A DNA stretch of 64,000 nt from Sphingobium sp. C100 (GTDB taxonomy: Bacteria > Pseudomonadota > Alphaproteobacteria > Sphingomonadales > Sphingomonadaceae). Each line of letters begins with the position of its first letter. Position 1 is the first letter of the stretch. The notes beneath the pieces are model-generated. The model did not search any database, was not told the origin of the DNA, and worked only from the letters and a program-made list of their open reading frames with translations. Shown in pieces: positions 61,486 to 64,000 of the stretch. The stretch spans positions 1 to 64,000 of the forward strand of contig NZ_AYOY01000176.1 in assembly GCF_000508185.1 (NCBI RefSeq), read 5' to 3'. A program made the translations under genes and the position numbers.

Positions 61486-62247
61486 CTACAGGCTGCTGGT
61501 CATATGTCCGCCGTCCACGGTGATGACGCTTCCCGTCAGATAGGCGCCCGCATCGGTCGCGAGCAGCAACAGGGCGCCGTCGAGATCCTCTGGCCTGCCC
61601 AGACGACGCTGTGGTATCCGCCGAAACATCGCCTGTCCCGCATCGCTTTGCCAGAAACCCCGATTGATCGCCGTTTCGATATAACCGGGGGCCAGCGCAT
61701 TCACCCGAATGCCATAACGGGCGACTTCCAGCGCCAGCGTCTTGGTAAGCTGGATCGCGCCCGCCTTGGAGACCGCATAGGGAAGCACGCCGCCCGCCTG
61801 CCGCAGCCCGAGAATTGATGCGATGTTGATTATGGATCCGCCGCTGCCGCGTGCGCGCATCGCCTTGCAGGCGGCCTGCGCCATCAGAAACATGCCTTTG
61901 AGATTGGTGTCGAGCACCCGGTCCCAATCGGCTTCCTCCTGGTTCAACGCCGTTCCTCCGCTGACGATGCCGGCGTTGTTCACGAGGATGTCAGTCCGCG
62001 CGAGCGCGCCCTCGGCCGCTGCGATGCTCGCGCTGTCGGCAACGTCCAGCAACAGGGTCGAGCAGGTCGCGCCCGCGGCATTCAGGCTCTCGCACACGTC
62101 CTCCAGTGCATCCTGCCGCCGCGCCGCCAGCACGACTTCGGCCCCGGCGCGCGCAAGGACGCCGGCGAAATGGGCGCCCAGTCCGGAGGACGCGCCGGTG
62201 ACGAGCGCCACCCGGCCATCCAGACTATCAGGGGCAAACAGGCTCAT
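61486..62247 (-). CDS. Short-chain dehydrogenase/reductase (SDR)
   Basis: A 253-residue SDR: VALVTGASSGLGAHFAGVLA, LAARRQD (Arg, NADP or mixed), NNAGIVSGG, INIASILGLRQAG (here Ser), YAVSKAGAIQL, APGYIETAINRGF. It lies between thiolase (8-base gap) and acyl-CoA dehydrogenase (22-base gap), so it is part of the operon. A 3-hydroxyacyl-CoA dehydrogenase role next to the thiolase is plausible. Confidence 0.9.
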   Translation of the reverse strand: MSLFAPDSLDGRVALVTGASSGLGAHFAGVLARAGAEVVLAARRQDALEDVCESLNAAGATCSTLLLDVADSASIAAAEGALARTDILVNNAGIVSGGTALNQEEADWDRVLDTNLKGMFLMAQAACKAMRARGSGGSIINIASILGLRQAGGVLPYAVSKAGAIQLTKTLALEVARYGIRVNALAPGYIETAINRGFWQSDAGQAMFRRIPQRRLGRPEDLDGALLLLATDAGAYLTGSVITVDGGHMTSSL

Positions 62248-62254
62248 GCCACTC

Positions 62255-63484
62255 TCAGCGCTTGATGATCAAGGCAATGCCCTGGCCACCGCCAATGCAC
62301 ATGGTCGCAAGCCCGTAGCGGCCGTCGATACGCTCCAGTTCGTGCAGCAATTTGGTCAGCAGGATCGCGCCCGTCGCCCCGACAGGATGGCCCAGTGAAA
62401 TACCCGATCCGTTGACATTGGTCTTCTCGTCCGGGAAGCCCAATGTCCGGGCGACTGCGCAAGCCTGCGCGGCAAAGGCTTCATTGGATTCGATGAGGTC
62501 GAGCTGATCCAGGCTGATACCGGCGCGGCGCAGGGCGATCGGCACCGCTTCGATTGGCCCCAGGCCCATGACGGACGGATCGACGCCGGCGTGGCCCCAA
62601 CCGATAATCGTCGCTCGCGGCTTCAGGTTGCGCGCGGCCGCCGCTCCTTCGGTCGCCAGCACCAGAGCCGCCGCACCGTCATTGATGGTCGATGCGTTGC
62701 CGGCCGTCACCGTACCATCCTTCTGGAACACCGGACGCAGGCCGGCCAGCGCATCGGCAGTGGTTTCGGCGCGGACATTTTCGTCGGTGTCGAAGTCGGT
62801 GAGTCCCTTGCGCGTCTTGACCGGCACCGGCACGATCTGGTCGCGGAAACGGCCCTGGGCAATGGCGGCGGCAGCGCGGCGCTGGCTCTCGGCAGCGAGC
62901 GCATCCTGGTCGACGCGGCTAACCTGATGCTGCGCCGCCACATTTTCGGCGGTGATGCCCATATGATAATCGTCACGCGGATCCGACAATGTGGTCGTCA
63001 ACGCGTCCACCATCTCGACCGGCCCCATCTTCTGGCCGAAGCGGGCGGCCGATACATGGTGCGGCGACCGCGACATGTTTTCCGCCCCACCGGCCACGGC
63101 GATCTCCCCTTCGCCCAGTGCGAGCATCTGCGCCGCGGAGATCACCGCTTGCAGGCCTGATCCGCACAGGCGGTTGAGCGTGAGCGCAGGCGCGCTTGCC
63201 GGTAGGCCGGCTTCCAGCGCCGCTACGCGCGACAGATAGGCATCCTTGGGATTGGATGGAATGACCTGGCCCATGAACACATGCTCGACATCGGCGGGGG
63301 CGACGCCTGCGCGGGCGACGGCTTCGCGGATCACGATGCTGCCGAGCTGGCTTGGCGGCACATCTTTGAGCGATCCTCCGAAACTGCCGATGGCGGTTCG
63401 CACGGCGGAAAGGATGACGACGTTGTTGGTCAAGGCGAGTGTCCCGGCTGATGCGCAGGCGCCTGTTGCAGCGCTGTTCTGCAT
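62255..63484 (-). CDS. Acetyl-CoA acyltransferase (thiolase)
   Basis: A 409-residue thiolase: the nucleophilic Cys in TLNRLCGSGLQAVISAAQ near residue 110, IESNEAFAAQACAVA, NVNGSGISLGHPVGATGA with catalytic His, and the second Cys in ATMCIGGGQGIALI. Complete. It opens the seven-gene minus operon and probably releases acetyl-CoA or propionyl-CoA at its end. The start at 63484 gives about 20 nonconserved residues before NNVVILSAVRTAIGSFGG; a TTG at about 63433 is the alternative start. Confidence 0.92.
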   Translation of the reverse strand: MQNSAATGACASAGTLALTNNVVILSAVRTAIGSFGGSLKDVPPSQLGSIVIREAVARAGVAPADVEHVFMGQVIPSNPKDAYLSRVAALEAGLPASAPALTLNRLCGSGLQAVISAAQMLALGEGEIAVAGGAENMSRSPHHVSAARFGQKMGPVEMVDALTTTLSDPRDDYHMGITAENVAAQHQVSRVDQDALAAESQRRAAAAIAQGRFRDQIVPVPVKTRKGLTDFDTDENVRAETTADALAGLRPVFQKDGTVTAGNASTINDGAAALVLATEGAAAARNLKPRATIIGWGHAGVDPSVMGLGPIEAVPIALRRAGISLDQLDLIESNEAFAAQACAVARTLGFPDEKTNVNGSGISLGHPVGATGAILLTKLLHELERIDGRYGLATMCIGGGQGIALIIKR

Positions 63485-63686
63485 GGTTGAGGTCTAACCC
63501 CTGCTCCCTAGGACGCAATCCCGGCGCGCGTCCAGAGCGGCGCCCTCGCCCCCGCGATATTATGGCGGCCTTCTGCTTTTCTATTCTGCAATCATGCAGC
63601 GTCAGGACGCAGAAGTCCGCAGAGGCCTATCGGTGATGATGGAGAAGGAAGCGCGCGACGATAGCTTTATGGTTATCAGCATTCCG

Positions 63687-63722
63687 ATCGTTCCCGCCGC
63701 AACAACATGCGACGGGAACGAT
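63687..63722. terminator. Hairpin after the partial TonB receptor gene
   Basis: ATCGTTCCCG and CGGGAACGAT, a 10-bp perfect stem around a 16-base loop. It lies just after the receptor stop on the minus strand. No T-run follows, so strength is uncertain. Confidence 0.6.
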
Positions 63723-63736
63723 GATTTAGGCAGGCG

Positions 63737-64000
63737 CTAGAAACGGAAAGATGCCCTGACTCTGACTTCACGTCCCCGATCCGTAAAGCAGCTGAGTTCA
63801 TCCTGTCCTGCGGCGCCGGAACTGGTCGAACCGCTGATCCCCGGAATGCGGCCACCCGCCTGGAAGGGTGCGTTGGTGCAAGCGCTTGCAGTGATCTCAT
63901 TTTGGAGATTGCGTCCGATCAACGAGATTTCCCATTTCCGTTCAGGACCACTGAGAGCCAAGCTCACGTCGCTCTTCAGATAGCCGTCCTGCACCATGTC
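63737..64000 (-). CDS. TonB-dependent receptor, C-terminal end (5' part beyond window)
   Basis: The last 87 or so residues of an outer-membrane receptor: DVSLALSGPERKWEISLIGR, NLQNEITASACTNAPFQ and an ending REVRVRASFRF with the terminal Phe of beta-barrel proteins. The NLxNE motif is typical of the last strands of TonB receptors. It has a different C-terminus from the receptor at 38956. A likely second uptake system for the operon beside it. Confidence 0.88.
   Translation of the reverse strand, partial: DMVQDGYLKSDVSLALSGPERKWEISLIGRNLQNEITASACTNAPFQAGGRIPGISGSTSSGAAGQDELSCFTDRGREVRVRASFRF

Overview
The window is high-GC, densely packed bacterial chromosome. Gene content points to an alphaproteobacterium of the Sphingomonadaceae type: TonB-dependent receptors with a late Gln cleavage site and a VVTARR-like TonB box, many CaiB/BaiF CoA-transferases, crotonases, short-chain dehydrogenases, a class I P450 and separate small ferredoxins. 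This assignment is inference from gene content and style; no rRNA or marker gene is present. I see no tRNA, rRNA, insertion sequence, phage gene or CRISPR array.

Almost everything is CoA-ester catabolism with its transport and local control. Left to right: (1) 1-1962, a two-subunit thiamin-diphosphate E1 dehydrogenase on the minus strand, divergent from an AMP-forming acyl-CoA ligase (2307-3779). (2) 3868-10393, a tightly coupled minus-strand operon: carnitine-dehydrogenase-like hydroxyacyl dehydrogenase, crotonase, acyl-CoA dehydrogenase, beta-keto acid cleavage enzyme (BKACE) and ADP-forming acyl-CoA synthetase. A GntR/FCD regulator is divergent from it. (3) 11406-16844, crotonases and a coupled pair of CoA-transferases. 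(4) 17090-22914, an oxidative cluster: SDR, P450, SDR, nitronate-monooxygenase-like flavoprotein and KstD-like flavoprotein. (5) 23107-29149, hydrolase, MFS exporter, thiolase-MarR pair, a small secreted protein and an HSD10-like SDR. (6) 29428-35046, an operon of CoA-transferase, unknown 97-aa protein, acyl-CoA ligase, second CoA-transferase and YtcJ-like amidohydrolase, facing an unusual crotonase.

(7) 36059-38094, an IclR regulator, DUF2889 and DUF35 genes. (8) 38592-42359, a 3Fe-4S ferredoxin, a complete TonB receptor and a crotonase. (9) 42414-49861, a Gfo/Idh oxidoreductase divergent from a HyuB-HyuA pair and a molybdopterin enzyme. (10) 49863-56596, aldo/keto reductase, an APH-fold kinase, aldehyde dehydrogenase, SnoaL-like protein, 2Fe-2S ferredoxin, a tandem alpha/beta-barrel protein and a TetR regulator. 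(11) 56615-63484, a seven-gene minus-strand operon: thiolase, SDR, acyl-CoA dehydrogenase, APH-fold kinase, SDR, quinone reductase and crotonase. The kinase plus dehydrogenase pair matches the known phosphorylate-then-eliminate route for 4-hydroxyacyl-CoAs. (12) The window ends in the 3' end of a second TonB receptor.

Together the genes look like a catabolic island for one or more bulky, probably alicyclic or steroid/terpenoid-like compounds. Uptake would be through TonB receptors, oxygenation by the P450, ring desaturation by the flavoprotein, CoA activation by ligases and transferases, and chain or ring cleavage by crotonases, BKACE and thiolases. The substrate cannot be read from the sequence. 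The most distinctive points are the BKACE with an altered metal site in a carnitine-like module, the kinase/dehydrogenase operon, the HyuBA-molybdoenzyme block, a CoA-transferase subunit without the catalytic Asp, several crotonases without catalytic Glu, and several well-formed candidate operators.
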